Position numbers and translations under genes: made by a program
The notes under the pieces: model-generated
The model's database searches: none
What the model saw: the letters and a program-made list of their open reading frames with translations, nothing else
What the model was told of the DNA's origin: nothing
Source: an uncultured Acetobacteroides sp.
GTDB taxonomy: Bacteria; Bacteroidota; Bacteroidia; Bacteroidales; ZOR0009
DNA: 64,000 nucleotides
Reading direction: 5' to 3'
Assembly: GCF_963678165.1 (NCBI RefSeq)
Contig: NZ_OY782755.1
Coordinates: 2,108,001-2,172,000 of the forward strand
In this document: positions 8,701-17,027 of the stretch, piece after piece
Layout of the letters: every line of letters begins with the position of its first letter
Numbering within the stretch: the first letter of the stretch is position 1

Positions 8701-8850
8701 CCCCTCCTTGGGAGGGGTTAGGGGTGGGTTGGGTTTCTATTTGAAAGATTAGCCACCCAATACACCTCTTTTCAACGTGGAATTTAAGCAGTTCGTCAGG
8801 ACTGCCTTTGCTCTAAACCCACCCCCTGCCCTCTCCCGTGGAGGTGATAA
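8697..8850. mobile_element. MITE-like element, 154 bp, about 34-bp terminal inverted repeats
   Basis: The left end TTATCCCCTCCTTGGGAGGG (from 8697, continuing to GGGTGGGTT at 8730) is mirrored by the right end AACCCACCCCC (8816) to GAGGTGATAA at 8850. Each arm itself contains a palindrome. The GGGAGGGG core also recurs in the repeats near 51, 457 and 830 and at about 38425, so this is a dispersed family. The rest of the gap to 9294 shows no gene. Confidence 0.6.
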
Positions 8851-9294
8851 CGAGCGCTGATTCAGGTTTCCTCCGATTAACTTCTGCTTATTTCCGTTTA
8901 ACTACTCTTTTAAATACGGAGATACAGGGTACACTGCGTTTCCAATTTGTAATTTGTTCCCTTTGTGTGATCCATAGAGGCCTTCGTGGTAAATATCTCC
9001 TGCCAGTCTGGTATTGCTTTTTCGAGATGCTTGCGGAAGAGGGTGTGTTGATACTACTTTGCTTTATTAATGGGGTGTAGTGTACTGAAAGTAGGGTGGT
9101 TGTTGTAATTGTCGATACAAGGGGTGGCTAAGCAAAATAGTAGAAGAGAGAGTTCTGGCGCTTTCTCATTATCTTTTGTACTTGCTATATTTATGCCATA
9201 AATTGGGGGCTGAACTTGTGGTGCATTGCAGCTTGCTACCCGAGTGATGCTCGTAGGAATTATCAGAAAACGAAATAACAACAAAAGCACATCC

Positions 9295-11232
9295 ATGAAA
9301 AGAATTTGCGTGATGGTATCCTTGCTATTAGGCATAGGTATGGCCGAAGCGGCTCCAAGTAAGGTGGTAGAGGTCGCTAGCCCCAACAAGAGCATTAAGC
9401 TGAAGTTTACGGTAGATAAAGGTGGCGTTCCCACCTATTTGGTATTTTGCAACGACTCGTTGGTTGTTAAGGAATCGAAGCTTGGGCTGGTAATGGGCGA
9501 GGCCGATTTATCGAAAGGCCTAAGCATAGCAAAGGTAGGTAAGGTGGAGAAGATAACCGACAGCTACACCTTGCTAAACGATAAGCGTAGCCGCTGCACC
9601 TATAGCGCTAACCGTTGCGTTGTGGCCTTTGGGGCAAAGCAGAGCATTAAGCCTAGCATCATATTTCAGGTTTCGAATGATGGGGTGGCCTTCCGTTACC
9701 TTTTAGAGGGAGCACAGAAAGGGGTAAAGCATATTGTAAAGGAGAATACCTCGTTTTGCTTCCCCACATCGGCCAAAGGATGGTTGCACCCACATGCCGA
9801 GGCTCAGACGGGCTGGTCGAATACCCAACCCTCGTACGAGGAGTACTATAAGATGAACATTCCGGTAGGTACTCCTTCCGAGCTAAAGCAGGGATGGTCG
9901 TTTCCGGCGCTGTTCCAATCGGCAGGGCACTGGGTGCTGATAACCGAAACCGATATGTCGCGTAGCTATTGCGGTTCGCATCTGGGCAATCCAACGCCCA
10001 ATGGGGAGTACAGCATTGCTTTTGCACAGGAGAAGGAGCGCACATCGGCAGCAGCACCGTTGTTGCCCGAATCTACGCTGCCATGGACATCGCCTTGGCG
10101 CGTGATAGAGGTGGGCAAGAGCCTTTCTACCATCGTAGAGTCGACATTGCCTACCGATTTGAGCAGCCCTGCCAAGAAGATTGACTATTCGTTTGTTCAA
10201 CCCGGAAAGTCGTCGTGGAGCTGGGTGCTGCTAAACGATGGGGCTACTACCTACGATGTGCAGAAGCAGTTTATCGACTATGCGTCGCAGATGGGGTGGC
10301 GCTATTGCCTGGTAGATGCCCTTTGGGATACGCAGATAGGGTACGATAAGATAGCAGAGCTGGCCGCATACGCAAAGGGAAAGAATGTGGGGTTGCTGCT
10401 ATGGTACAACTCCAACGGTAGCTGGAATAAGGCACCTCAAACTCCCCTCAACCGCATTTACGATGCGGCTACTAGGCGTATGGAATTCGAGCGGATTAGC
10501 AAGATGGGGATAAAGGGCGTTAAGATCGATTTCTTTGGCGGCGATGGACAGTCGTTTATGGCCTACTACCAGGATATTCTCGACGATGCTGCAAAGGCAG
10601 GGCTGGTGGTCAACTTCCATGGGGCAACCATCCCTCGTGGATGGACTCGAACCTACCCCAACCTTGTTTCCATGGAGTCGGTTAGGGGATTCGAGTACCT
10701 AACCTTCGATCAGAACAACACCAACGAGGAGCCAACGCATTGTGCGGTGCTTCCATTTACCCGAAATGCCATTGGCCCGATGGACTTTACCCCGGTATGC
10801 TTCTCCGAAATCCCCGGAAAGAAGCGAATCTCCAGCAATGGATTCGAGATTGCGCTGTCGGTCATCTTCCAGTCGGGGGTACAGCACTATGCCGAGATTC
10901 CTTCGGGCATGAATAGCCAGCCCTCGTACGTGGTAGACTTTATGCGAAACCTGCCTCTACGCTGGGACGATGTAAAGCTTATTGATGGATTTCCTGGCGA
11001 GTATGCCGTAGTTGCTCGCCGTGCCGGCAGCAGCTGGTATGTTGGCGGGATAAACGGAACTTCGGCCGATAAGCACCTGACGCTAGACCTTTCGGTTCTT
11101 GGAAATGTAAAGGGGGGAACCGTTATTGCCGATGGCGAATCGGCCCGAGCCTTTACCACCTACGAGCTTAAGGGTTCGAAGCTGGATATCACCGTAAAAC
11201 CACGAGGCGGCTTTGTGGTTAAGCTGTACTAG
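9295..11232 (+). CDS. Glycoside hydrolase family 97, alpha-galactosidase/glucosidase-like
   Basis: 645 aa from the ATG at 9295, which gives a clean signal peptide (MKRICVMVSLLLGIGMAEAA). Family GH97 layout: N-terminal beta-sandwich (about 22-290), (beta/alpha)8 barrel (about 300-570), C-terminal beta domain. In the barrel, GVKIDFFGGDG places D412 where retaining GH97 members have the nucleophile; inverting members such as SusB lack it. E461 (SMESVRG) is the likely acid/base. This points to a retaining enzyme, possibly alpha-galactosidase, acting in the periplasm. No SusC/D pair is nearby. A DUF2264 gene follows 27 bp later, likely the same transcript. Confidence 0.9.
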   Translation: MKRICVMVSLLLGIGMAEAAPSKVVEVASPNKSIKLKFTVDKGGVPTYLVFCNDSLVVKESKLGLVMGEADLSKGLSIAKVGKVEKITDSYTLLNDKRSRCTYSANRCVVAFGAKQSIKPSIIFQVSNDGVAFRYLLEGAQKGVKHIVKENTSFCFPTSAKGWLHPHAEAQTGWSNTQPSYEEYYKMNIPVGTPSELKQGWSFPALFQSAGHWVLITETDMSRSYCGSHLGNPTPNGEYSIAFAQEKERTSAAAPLLPESTLPWTSPWRVIEVGKSLSTIVESTLPTDLSSPAKKIDYSFVQPGKSSWSWVLLNDGATTYDVQKQFIDYASQMGWRYCLVDALWDTQIGYDKIAELAAYAKGKNVGLLLWYNSNGSWNKAPQTPLNRIYDAATRRMEFERISKMGIKGVKIDFFGGDGQSFMAYYQDILDDAAKAGLVVNFHGATIPRGWTRTYPNLVSMESVRGFEYLTFDQNNTNEEPTHCAVLPFTRNAIGPMDFTPVCFSEIPGKKRISSNGFEIALSVIFQSGVQHYAEIPSGMNSQPSYVVDFMRNLPLRWDDVKLIDGFPGEYAVVARRAGSSWYVGGINGTSADKHLTLDLSVLGNVKGGTVIADGESARAFTTYELKGSKLDITVKPRGGFVVKLY

Positions 11233-11259
11233 GATAATTGCTGAAAACTCTATTAATAT

Positions 11260-12492
11260 ATGAGGAAGATATTATACAGCATGCTGCTTCTGCTGCTATG
11301 GCAGCCCAGCATCGGCTTGGCAAAGGAGAAAGCCAAGGCGAAAGAGAATGTACGGGAGGTGTGGCTAGCCTATATGGATAAGGTGGCGCGCCCGGTAATC
11401 GCCAATCTGGCATCGGATAAGCTAAAGGAGACGATGCCCATTGTTCTGTCGAAGACCATCGATAACCCAGAGCATCGGAAGAAGGTGGCCTACCTCGAGG
11501 CGTTTGCCCGAACGCTTTGCGGCATCTCTCCGTGGCTGAACCTAGAGGGCGGATCGGAGAAGGAGGTGGCGCTGCGCAACGAATACCGGCAGATGGCCCT
11601 AAGCGCCATCGAGCACGCGGTGGATCCCGGCAGCAAGGATTACCTACAGTGGACAGGGGGTCAGCCTCTTGTCGATGCCTCATTCTTTACCCTAGCGCTC
11701 GTTCGCTGCCCCTGGCTGTGGAATCACATGGGGGCCGACCTGCAGAACAAGGTGGTTACGGCAGTACAAGCCTCGCGCTCCACCATTCCCGTGTATAGCA
11801 ACTGGATTCTCTTTACCGGCATGGTGGAGGCCTTCCTCTGCAAGTACGATAGGCCGTACGACGCTGTGCGGATGGAGTACGGCATTCGCGAGTTCTCGCA
11901 GCACTGGTACGTGGGCGATGGCATGTTCTCCGACGGTATGCACTTTGCGATGGACTACTACAACAGCTACGTTATCCAGCCTTTCCTGACGAACATCCTG
12001 GATGCGGTTGGGTCGAAGCAGAAAACGTTTAGCTGGTTTGCGCCTAGGATGGAGAAGATAGCAGCCCGCTACGCCATCCTACAGGAGCGCATGATTAATA
12101 CTGATGGCAGCTTCCCCGTGTACGGTCGATCGATTGTGTACCGTGGTGCCGCCTTCCATCACCTAGCCGATATGGCGCTGCGCCATAAGCTGCCCGCCTC
12201 GATTCAGCCGGCACAGGTGCGCTGCGCGCTAACCGCCACCATCAAAAGGACGCTCGATGCTAAGGGAACATTTACCAGCGATGGCTGGCTTACCATTGGG
12301 CTTTGCGGGCCGCAGCCCGAGCTGGCCGACTTCTACATCAACACGGGGAGCCTTTACCTGTGCTCCACCATATTCCTTCCGCTGGGGCTACCCGCCGATG
12401 ATCCGTTCTGGAGCGATCCGGACGCACAGTGGACTGCCCAAAAGGTGTGGAGTGGGGTAGATGTGCCCGCCGACCATAGCTTTAACGATTAG
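11260..12492 (+). CDS. DUF2264 domain protein, secreted
   Basis: 410 aa. Signal peptide at the N-terminus (MRKILYSMLLLLLWQPSIGLA), then a family-typical all-alpha barrel-like sequence with YLEAFARTLCGISPWL, YLQWTGGQPLVDASFF, SNWILFTGMVEAFL and GDGMFSDGMHFAMDYYNSYV. DUF2264 proteins look like (alpha/alpha)-barrel glycan-active proteins and often sit in polysaccharide-use loci; the reaction is not known to me. Directly after the GH97 gene, so a joint role in trimming a galactoside or a related glycan is reasonable inference. Confidence 0.85.
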   Translation: MRKILYSMLLLLLWQPSIGLAKEKAKAKENVREVWLAYMDKVARPVIANLASDKLKETMPIVLSKTIDNPEHRKKVAYLEAFARTLCGISPWLNLEGGSEKEVALRNEYRQMALSAIEHAVDPGSKDYLQWTGGQPLVDASFFTLALVRCPWLWNHMGADLQNKVVTAVQASRSTIPVYSNWILFTGMVEAFLCKYDRPYDAVRMEYGIREFSQHWYVGDGMFSDGMHFAMDYYNSYVIQPFLTNILDAVGSKQKTFSWFAPRMEKIAARYAILQERMINTDGSFPVYGRSIVYRGAAFHHLADMALRHKLPASIQPAQVRCALTATIKRTLDAKGTFTSDGWLTIGLCGPQPELADFYINTGSLYLCSTIFLPLGLPADDPFWSDPDAQWTAQKVWSGVDVPADHSFND

Positions 12493-12517
12493 CCTTAATG
12501 CCATATCATCTTTTACA

Positions 12518-12796
12518 ATGGAAAAGCAGCAAGCCATAAAGGCCCTTACCGTAATCCCCGGCGTGGGCAAGTCGATTGCCAACGACCTGTGGGGGATAGG
12601 CATCTGTAGCGTTTCCGATTTGGTGGGCAAAGATCCCGAGGTGCTCTACGACCTGTCGAATCGGTTGGCGGGTACGGTGCAGGACCGATGCCTGCTGTAC
12701 GTTTTCCGCTGTGCGGTGTACTACGCCCAAACGCCGAAGGAGATGCAGGAGCCCGAGTTCCTTAAGTGGTGGAGCTGGAAGGATATTAGAAAGTAA
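12518..12796 (+). CDS. Small helix-hairpin-helix protein (Cdd1 / 'pathogenicity locus' type)
   Basis: 92 aa from the ATG at 12518, 25 bp after the DUF2264 stop; a longer frame from 12461 would overlap that gene. Residues about 8-45 read TVIPGVGKSIANDLWGIGI then SVSDLVGKDPEVLYD, a helix-hairpin-helix fold that usually binds DNA non-specifically. The C-terminal half (DRCLLYVFRCAVYYAQ...FLKWWSW) is typical of the Cdd1 family. Function unknown. It is followed 11 bp later by a flavodoxin-fold gene. Confidence 0.8.
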   Translation: MEKQQAIKALTVIPGVGKSIANDLWGIGICSVSDLVGKDPEVLYDLSNRLAGTVQDRCLLYVFRCAVYYAQTPKEMQEPEFLKWWSWKDIRK

Positions 12797-12807
12797 AACC
12801 CTATACG

Positions 12808-13443
12808 ATGAAAGTAATTGCAGTTAATGGAAGCCCCCATAAGGAGGGCAACACCTACCACGCTCTTATGCAGGTGGGCCGATCGCTAAACCTTAATGGT
12901 GTCGATTTCGAGATTATCCATGTTGGCAACAAGGCGATACATGGTTGTACTGCTTGCGGGCAATGCGCAAAGAACCGAGATGAGAGGTGTGCCATATCCT
13001 CCGATCCGCTGAACGGCTGGATTCAGCAGCTTAAGGCAGCTGATGGGATTATTATCGCATCGCCAGTTTACTATTCGGGTATTGCGGGCACCCTGAAGTG
13101 CTTCCTCGATCGGGCATTCTACGTTTCGGGGGTAAACGGAGGGCTTTTCCGTCAGAAGGTGGGAGCCGCCGCTGTTGCCCTTCGTCGTACCGGTGGCTCG
13201 GCTACGCTTGATAGCCTATACCACTACCTAACCTACTCGGAGATGATTCTAGCAACTTCTAACTACTGGAATGTTATCCACGGAAGAACACCTGGAGAGG
13301 TGCTGCAGGATGGCGAAGGTGTACAGGTTATGGAGGTTCTTGGAAACAACATGGCTTGGCTGCTCAAGATGCGAGAGCAGACTAAGGATACAGCTCCGGC
13401 TCCAGCCCCTGTTGCCAAGGTTGCCACCAACTTTATAAGGTAG
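12808..13443 (+). CDS. NADPH-dependent FMN reductase / iron-sulfur flavoprotein-like
   Basis: 211 aa. Flavodoxin-like fold: MKVIAVNGSPHKEGNTYHAL binds the FMN phosphate, and ASPVYYSGIAGTLKCFLDR is the second FMN loop. Between them, CTACGQCAKNRDERC (about 47-61) is a cysteine cluster like that of the iron-sulfur flavoproteins, though spacing alone does not prove a cluster. Expected role: cytosolic reduction of quinones, nitro compounds or a partner protein with NAD(P)H. The C-terminal Ala/Pro tail (APAPAPVAKVA) is probably disordered. Last gene of the run, followed by a hairpin terminator. Confidence 0.85.
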   Translation: MKVIAVNGSPHKEGNTYHALMQVGRSLNLNGVDFEIIHVGNKAIHGCTACGQCAKNRDERCAISSDPLNGWIQQLKAADGIIIASPVYYSGIAGTLKCFLDRAFYVSGVNGGLFRQKVGAAAVALRRTGGSATLDSLYHYLTYSEMILATSNYWNVIHGRTPGEVLQDGEGVQVMEVLGNNMAWLLKMREQTKDTAPAPAPVAKVATNFIR

Positions 13444-13508
13444 TAAGGCCGTGTGGCTAGCCAACGGCGAAGGCCGATCTTTTCTATTGCCTCAAATTCT
13501 TACAGTAT

Positions 13509-13541
13509 AAGTAGCGGTCAAACGACCGCTACTCTTGTTTT
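13509..13541 (+). terminator. Rho-independent-like terminator
   Basis: Perfect 9-bp stem GTAGCGGTC / GACCGCTAC around an AAAC loop (13511-13532), followed by TCTTGTTTT. It ends the run of genes that finishes at 13443. Confidence 0.7.
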
Positions 13542-13552
13542 ACGGCCTAGCT

Positions 13553-14040
13553 CCTTCAGCGCAGAAGGTGCGATGTGATTTATTGGGATGGCTTTTGCAG
13601 CGCAGAAGGTATGTCTTTAAAAATGGAGATGTCGTGTGCAGCGCAGAATGGATGGTGTCAAAAGTTGAGATATAAATATCTGCGCAGAATGAGTGGTATG
13701 AATTATCGGTATAGCATGTGCAGCGCAGAATGTATGTCTTTAAAGTTGGAGATGGCGTGTGCGGCGCAGAATGTATGGCGTCAAAAGTTGAGGTGTAATT
13801 ATCGGCGCAGAAGGTGTGGCGTGATTTATCGGTATAGTGTGTGCAGCGCAGAAGGTGTATGACAAAAATTGGAGATGTAGTGTGCAGCACAGAATGTATG
13901 GTGTCAAAAGTTGAGGTATAATTATCGGCGCAGAAGGCATGGTGTGAATTGTCAGTATAAAATGTGCAGCGCAGAATGTGTGTCTTCCAAATTGAAGGTG
14001 AATTGTGCAGCGCAGAAGGTGTGCCCGAATATTCAATGAA
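13553..14040. repeat. Tandem array, exactly 41 bp per unit, 12 units, with 3-unit (123 bp) higher order
   Basis: The anchor GCGCAGAA (one GCACAGAA) begins at 13559, 13600, 13641, 13682, 13723, 13764, 13805, 13846, 13887, 13928, 13969 and 14010: every step is 41 bp. Three unit types alternate (one with ATGTCTTTAAA..TGGAGATG, one with GTGTCAAAAGTTGAG, one with TGATTTATCGGTATAG), so the array also repeats at 123 bp. The minus-strand open frame across it (207 aa) arises because 123 is divisible by three; its Cys/His/Thr-rich translation has no sign of being a protein. Confidence 0.92.
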
Positions 14041-14176
14041 TCGTCTGCGGAAAAACGATGCTCCGCCCTGCCCGAGGTGGTGCTCGGTGGGCGAGGGGGC
14101 CACTTCTTTGCGATGCGGGAGGTAAGACGCTGCCATAAGGTAACATTTGCGTGGCAGCACCATGCGGCATACCTCC

Positions 14177-14184
14177 TATCTTTG
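14177..14184 (+). promoter_or_regulatory. -7 box (TATCTTTG) for the Crp/Fnr gene
   Basis: TATCTTTG at 14177-14184, 46 bp before the chosen start at 14231. This supports that start, because upstream in-frame ATGs at 14147 and 14162 would precede the promoter. The nearest upstream TTTG (14146) is spaced 27 bp, longer than usual. Confidence 0.5.
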
Positions 14185-14230
14185 CGGAAACCTTACGCCA
14201 GAGGTGTGGCGTACCGTAAAAGCAAGGATT

Positions 14231-14797
14231 ATGTACGACAGGTTTTTCTTATTCGTGGAGAGCATCATTGGGCTTGCCGATGGCGAGCGGGCGCTGCTTC
14301 GGGACGCTTTCCGTCCGGTATCCCTAAAAAAGAACGGCTACCTGGTGGAGGCGGGCCAGCGCTGCACCGAGGTAGCCTTTATGGTGAGCGGCAAGCTGCG
14401 CGTCTTCCATTTCGATGGCGCCAACGAGGTTACCTGCTACTTTGCCATGGCTGGCTCCTTTATTACGTCGTTCCCGAGCTTTATCCGCAACAAGCCCTCG
14501 AACGAGTACATTCAGGCCGTCGAGGATTCGGTGCTGCTGGTGGTCCATCGCGACGAGCTGGAGCGGATCACCCTGCTGATCCCCCAGCTGCAGCTCTTTA
14601 GGCGCATCCTCACCGAGGAGCAGTACATTGCCGCCGAAAAGCGGATAGAGATGCTGCAGACCAAGAGCGGCCAGGAGCGGTACGACCTTATGATGCGGTA
14701 CTACCCGGAGGTTATCCTCAGCTTCCCCCTTCAGCATATCGCCTCGTACCTCGGCATTACCCCCCAGCACCTTAGCCGCCTGCGCAAGAACCGGTAG
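14231..14797 (+). CDS. Crp/Fnr-family transcriptional regulator
   Basis: 188 aa from the ATG at 14231. The N-terminal cyclic-nucleotide-binding-like domain (about 10-120) includes GYLVEAGQRCTEVAFMVSGK. The C-terminal Crp-type helix-turn-helix is at about 160-188 (FPLQHIASYLGITPQHLSRL). There is no FNR-type cysteine set, so the ligand is unknown; small Bacteroidota members of this type often respond to redox or nitrosative stress or have no known ligand. It lies 72 bp before a nitroreductase-like gene on the same strand, a plausible target. The -7 box 14177-14184 probably drives it. Confidence 0.85.
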   Translation: MYDRFFLFVESIIGLADGERALLRDAFRPVSLKKNGYLVEAGQRCTEVAFMVSGKLRVFHFDGANEVTCYFAMAGSFITSFPSFIRNKPSNEYIQAVEDSVLLVVHRDELERITLLIPQLQLFRRILTEEQYIAAEKRIEMLQTKSGQERYDLMMRYYPEVILSFPLQHIASYLGITPQHLSRLRKNR

Positions 14798-14838
14798 TTT
14801 TCTTCACATTTGTTCAGCAGCCGGCGAGTGGGGGCGCG

Positions 14839-14846
14839 TACCTTTG
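14839..14846 (+). promoter_or_regulatory. -7 box (TACCTTTG) for the nitroreductase-like gene
   Basis: TACCTTTG at 14839-14846, 24 bp before the ATG at 14870. A TTTG at 14809-14812 lies 26 bp upstream, the same long spacing seen for the Crp/Fnr gene's box. Confidence 0.5.
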
Positions 14847-14869
14847 GGGCATTAACGAATAGCCATATC

Positions 14870-15904
14870 ATGGTACATAAAGCATTGCTCCTTCTTACAT
14901 CGGTGGCCCTGTTCCAGTCAGCCTTGGGCCGCGGCTACAACCCCGACTACCTGAGCATGGTGGCGAGCGCCATCAAGGCGCCATCGGGGCATAACACGCA
15001 GCCCTGGAAGTTCCGAATCCGCGAATCGGCCGTAGAGATACATCCCAACCTCAGCTGCTCGCTGCCCAATGTCGATGGCGACAACCGCGAGCTGTACATC
15101 AGCTTGGGGTGCGCCCTCGAAAACCTTTGCCTTGCCGCCAGCCAGCAGGGGTACCAGCCCATCCCTTCGGTGGTCGATAGCGCTGGCGGCTGCTACATCA
15201 GCGTTCGGCTCGTAAGGGGCGGCGCCAGCGGCTCCTCGTACCTCTTCGGGGCCATCGAAAAGCGCCAAACCAACCGCAGCGTGTACAGCGGGCGCGTGGT
15301 GGCTGTCGATACCCTCGCCCTGCTGCAAGGCCTGCCCCTCGAGCGGGGGATACGCTGCCGCATTATTGGCAGGGACGAGCGCTCCTTTCTACGGCTTACC
15401 GACTACGTTATGCGCGGCAATTTGGTGCAGATGAACGATAGGGGATTTAAGGCGGAGCTTCTCTCTTGGATTCGATTTAACAAAGGGGAGGTGCGCCGCT
15501 GCAGCGATGGGCTAACCTATAAGGTGATGGGCTCGCCATCTACCCCGCGCTGCCTGGGGAAGCGTATTGTTGGGCTATTTCTGAAGGCGGATGCGCAGAA
15601 CAAGGCCGACTTGGCCAAGATACGGTCGTCGTCGCATCTGGTGCTATTCACCTCCTCGGGCAATACCGCCGAGGATTGGATCCTGACGGGCCGTAGCCTC
15701 GAGCGCTTCCTGCTATCGGCGGCGCAGCTCGGCATCTCCTGCGCATATGTAAACCAGCCCTGCGAGGTTAAAGCATTGGCAGGTGAGCTTCAGCAGGAGC
15801 TGCTGAGCGCTACCGAACGCCCCATGTTGCTGCTGCGCATCGGCTACGCGCCACCAGCACCCTACTCGCCCCGAAAGGCGGTGGAGGATGTTGTGGTGGA
15901 GTAG
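14870..15904 (+). CDS. Exported nitroreductase-family (Acg-like) protein
   Basis: 344 aa. A signal peptide (MVHKALLLLTSVALFQSALG) precedes a nitroreductase-like domain: SMVASAIKAPSGHNTQPWKF is the usual FMN-binding start of the fold, and LGCALENLCLAASQQGY and EDWILTGRSLERFLLSAAQL are the family's internal helices. The two-lobed length is typical of Acg-like members, which bind FMN but whose reaction is poorly known. Export of a flavoprotein of this type is unusual but common in Bacteroidota. It has its own -7 box and probably belongs with the Crp/Fnr gene upstream. Confidence 0.8.
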   Translation: MVHKALLLLTSVALFQSALGRGYNPDYLSMVASAIKAPSGHNTQPWKFRIRESAVEIHPNLSCSLPNVDGDNRELYISLGCALENLCLAASQQGYQPIPSVVDSAGGCYISVRLVRGGASGSSYLFGAIEKRQTNRSVYSGRVVAVDTLALLQGLPLERGIRCRIIGRDERSFLRLTDYVMRGNLVQMNDRGFKAELLSWIRFNKGEVRRCSDGLTYKVMGSPSTPRCLGKRIVGLFLKADAQNKADLAKIRSSSHLVLFTSSGNTAEDWILTGRSLERFLLSAAQLGISCAYVNQPCEVKALAGELQQELLSATERPMLLLRIGYAPPAPYSPRKAVEDVVVE

Positions 15905-15989
15905 GCTGCCATCTGGGGAAACGTTGTGCTGCTAGTTTACAACAACAACCTGTGATTATGCATGTAGGCCTAGGGCAAAATACCATAAC

Positions 15990-16018
15990 AAAAAGGCGAG
16001 GGGGTTTGCCCTCGCCTT
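15990..16018 (-). terminator. Terminator for the hexose-6-phosphate mutarotase gene
   Basis: On the minus strand, GGCGAGGG-CAAACC-CCCTCGCC is followed by TTTTTG. It lies 31 bp beyond the stop of the 16049 gene and may also act weakly on the plus strand. Confidence 0.7.
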
Positions 16019-16048
16019 ACGATATGCGCTTGCGCGATGATGTTCCTG

Positions 16049-16954
16049 CTACACGATGCCGATTGTGGTGGTGATGCTATGGCTCTGCCCGGGTTGTAGG
16101 ACAACCGAGTTGGCGTAGGCATTTACCGCCTCCACGCATACAAACGAGCGGTATCCCTCGTCTGGGATGTCGCCAATGGTTTTTGTGGTAGCCTCCCAGG
16201 GGTTCCATACCACCGTAACCTCGCTTCCCTGCTTTTCTACGAGAATCTTGCGATTCCATGCAGCATCGGCGATGGTACAGGCTGCCGAGTGGTCGATATA
16301 TCTTCTGTTCTCCTCCTTTTCGATGGAAAGAATGGCTTCGTTCTGGGTGTGAGTGGGCTCCTTTTCGAATCCATCGTAGTAGCGGTATCCGCTTAATCCC
16401 TCGATGCCTACCTTGCCGGCATCGCTTACGTTAAAGTAGCTGTGCAGCGCGTCGCTCACCGTAAAAGGCTGGCTGCTGCCGGTATTGGTGTAGCAGAGCG
16501 TAACCTCTAGCCTTTTGCCCACCACAACGGTTAGCGATGCTGTAAAGCTGAATGGCCAAAGCCCTTCGGTGTCGCTGCTATTCCTAAGCTCTAGTACAAT
16601 TTCGGTATCTCCGGTAGGTAGGGCTGCCGTTTTTACAACATCCCAGGTGCTAAGGCGGGCGAAACCGTGTGCAGGCTTGCTGCTATCTTCGGGGTTCGGT
16701 CCAAACCAAGGGAAGCAGATAGGGATTCCGCCACGGATGGGCGTTCCCACTTCGAATGCGCTTTGTGGGCTCATCCAAAGCACCTCTTTTTGCCCGTTTG
16801 GCTGGTATTGCTGTACGTGTGCGCCGTATAGCGATATGGTTGCACAGGCTAGCCTGTTGGCTACCTTGGCTACGATTAGCCCATTTTCTTCCTTAAAGTC
16901 GATATGCCCGCTGATGGCATACTGCTGGTTTAGTTGGTTTGTGTTCATCTTCAA
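16049..16954 (-). CDS. D-hexose-6-phosphate mutarotase (aldose 1-epimerase family, YeaD-like)
   Basis: 301 aa. The beta-supersandwich mutarotase fold is shown by GGIPICFPWFGPN, the catalytic His in SDALHSYFNVSD and the catalytic Glu in SFVCVEAVNAYAN near the C-terminus. It interconverts alpha and beta hexose-6-phosphate in the cytosol. The length is normal for the YeaD type. Monocistronic, with terminator downstream; no clear -7 box upstream. Confidence 0.9.
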   Translation of the reverse strand: MKMNTNQLNQQYAISGHIDFKEENGLIVAKVANRLACATISLYGAHVQQYQPNGQKEVLWMSPQSAFEVGTPIRGGIPICFPWFGPNPEDSSKPAHGFARLSTWDVVKTAALPTGDTEIVLELRNSSDTEGLWPFSFTASLTVVVGKRLEVTLCYTNTGSSQPFTVSDALHSYFNVSDAGKVGIEGLSGYRYYDGFEKEPTHTQNEAILSIEKEENRRYIDHSAACTIADAAWNRKILVEKQGSEVTVVWNPWEATTKTIGDIPDEGYRSFVCVEAVNAYANSVVLQPGQSHSITTTIGIV

Positions 16955-17027
16955 ATGTCTGTTTTATATTTCTGTTAGGACGATATTGTGCGTAGTTGGC
17001 GCAGCATGGCTGCAAGTTTAAGGTTGT

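Noticed and set aside
13540-14163. Minus-strand Cys/His-rich repeat protein of 207 residues
   Set aside because: Open only because the 123-bp unit is divisible by three; it lacks a start context and family resemblance and extends into the Crp/Fnr gene's promoter region.
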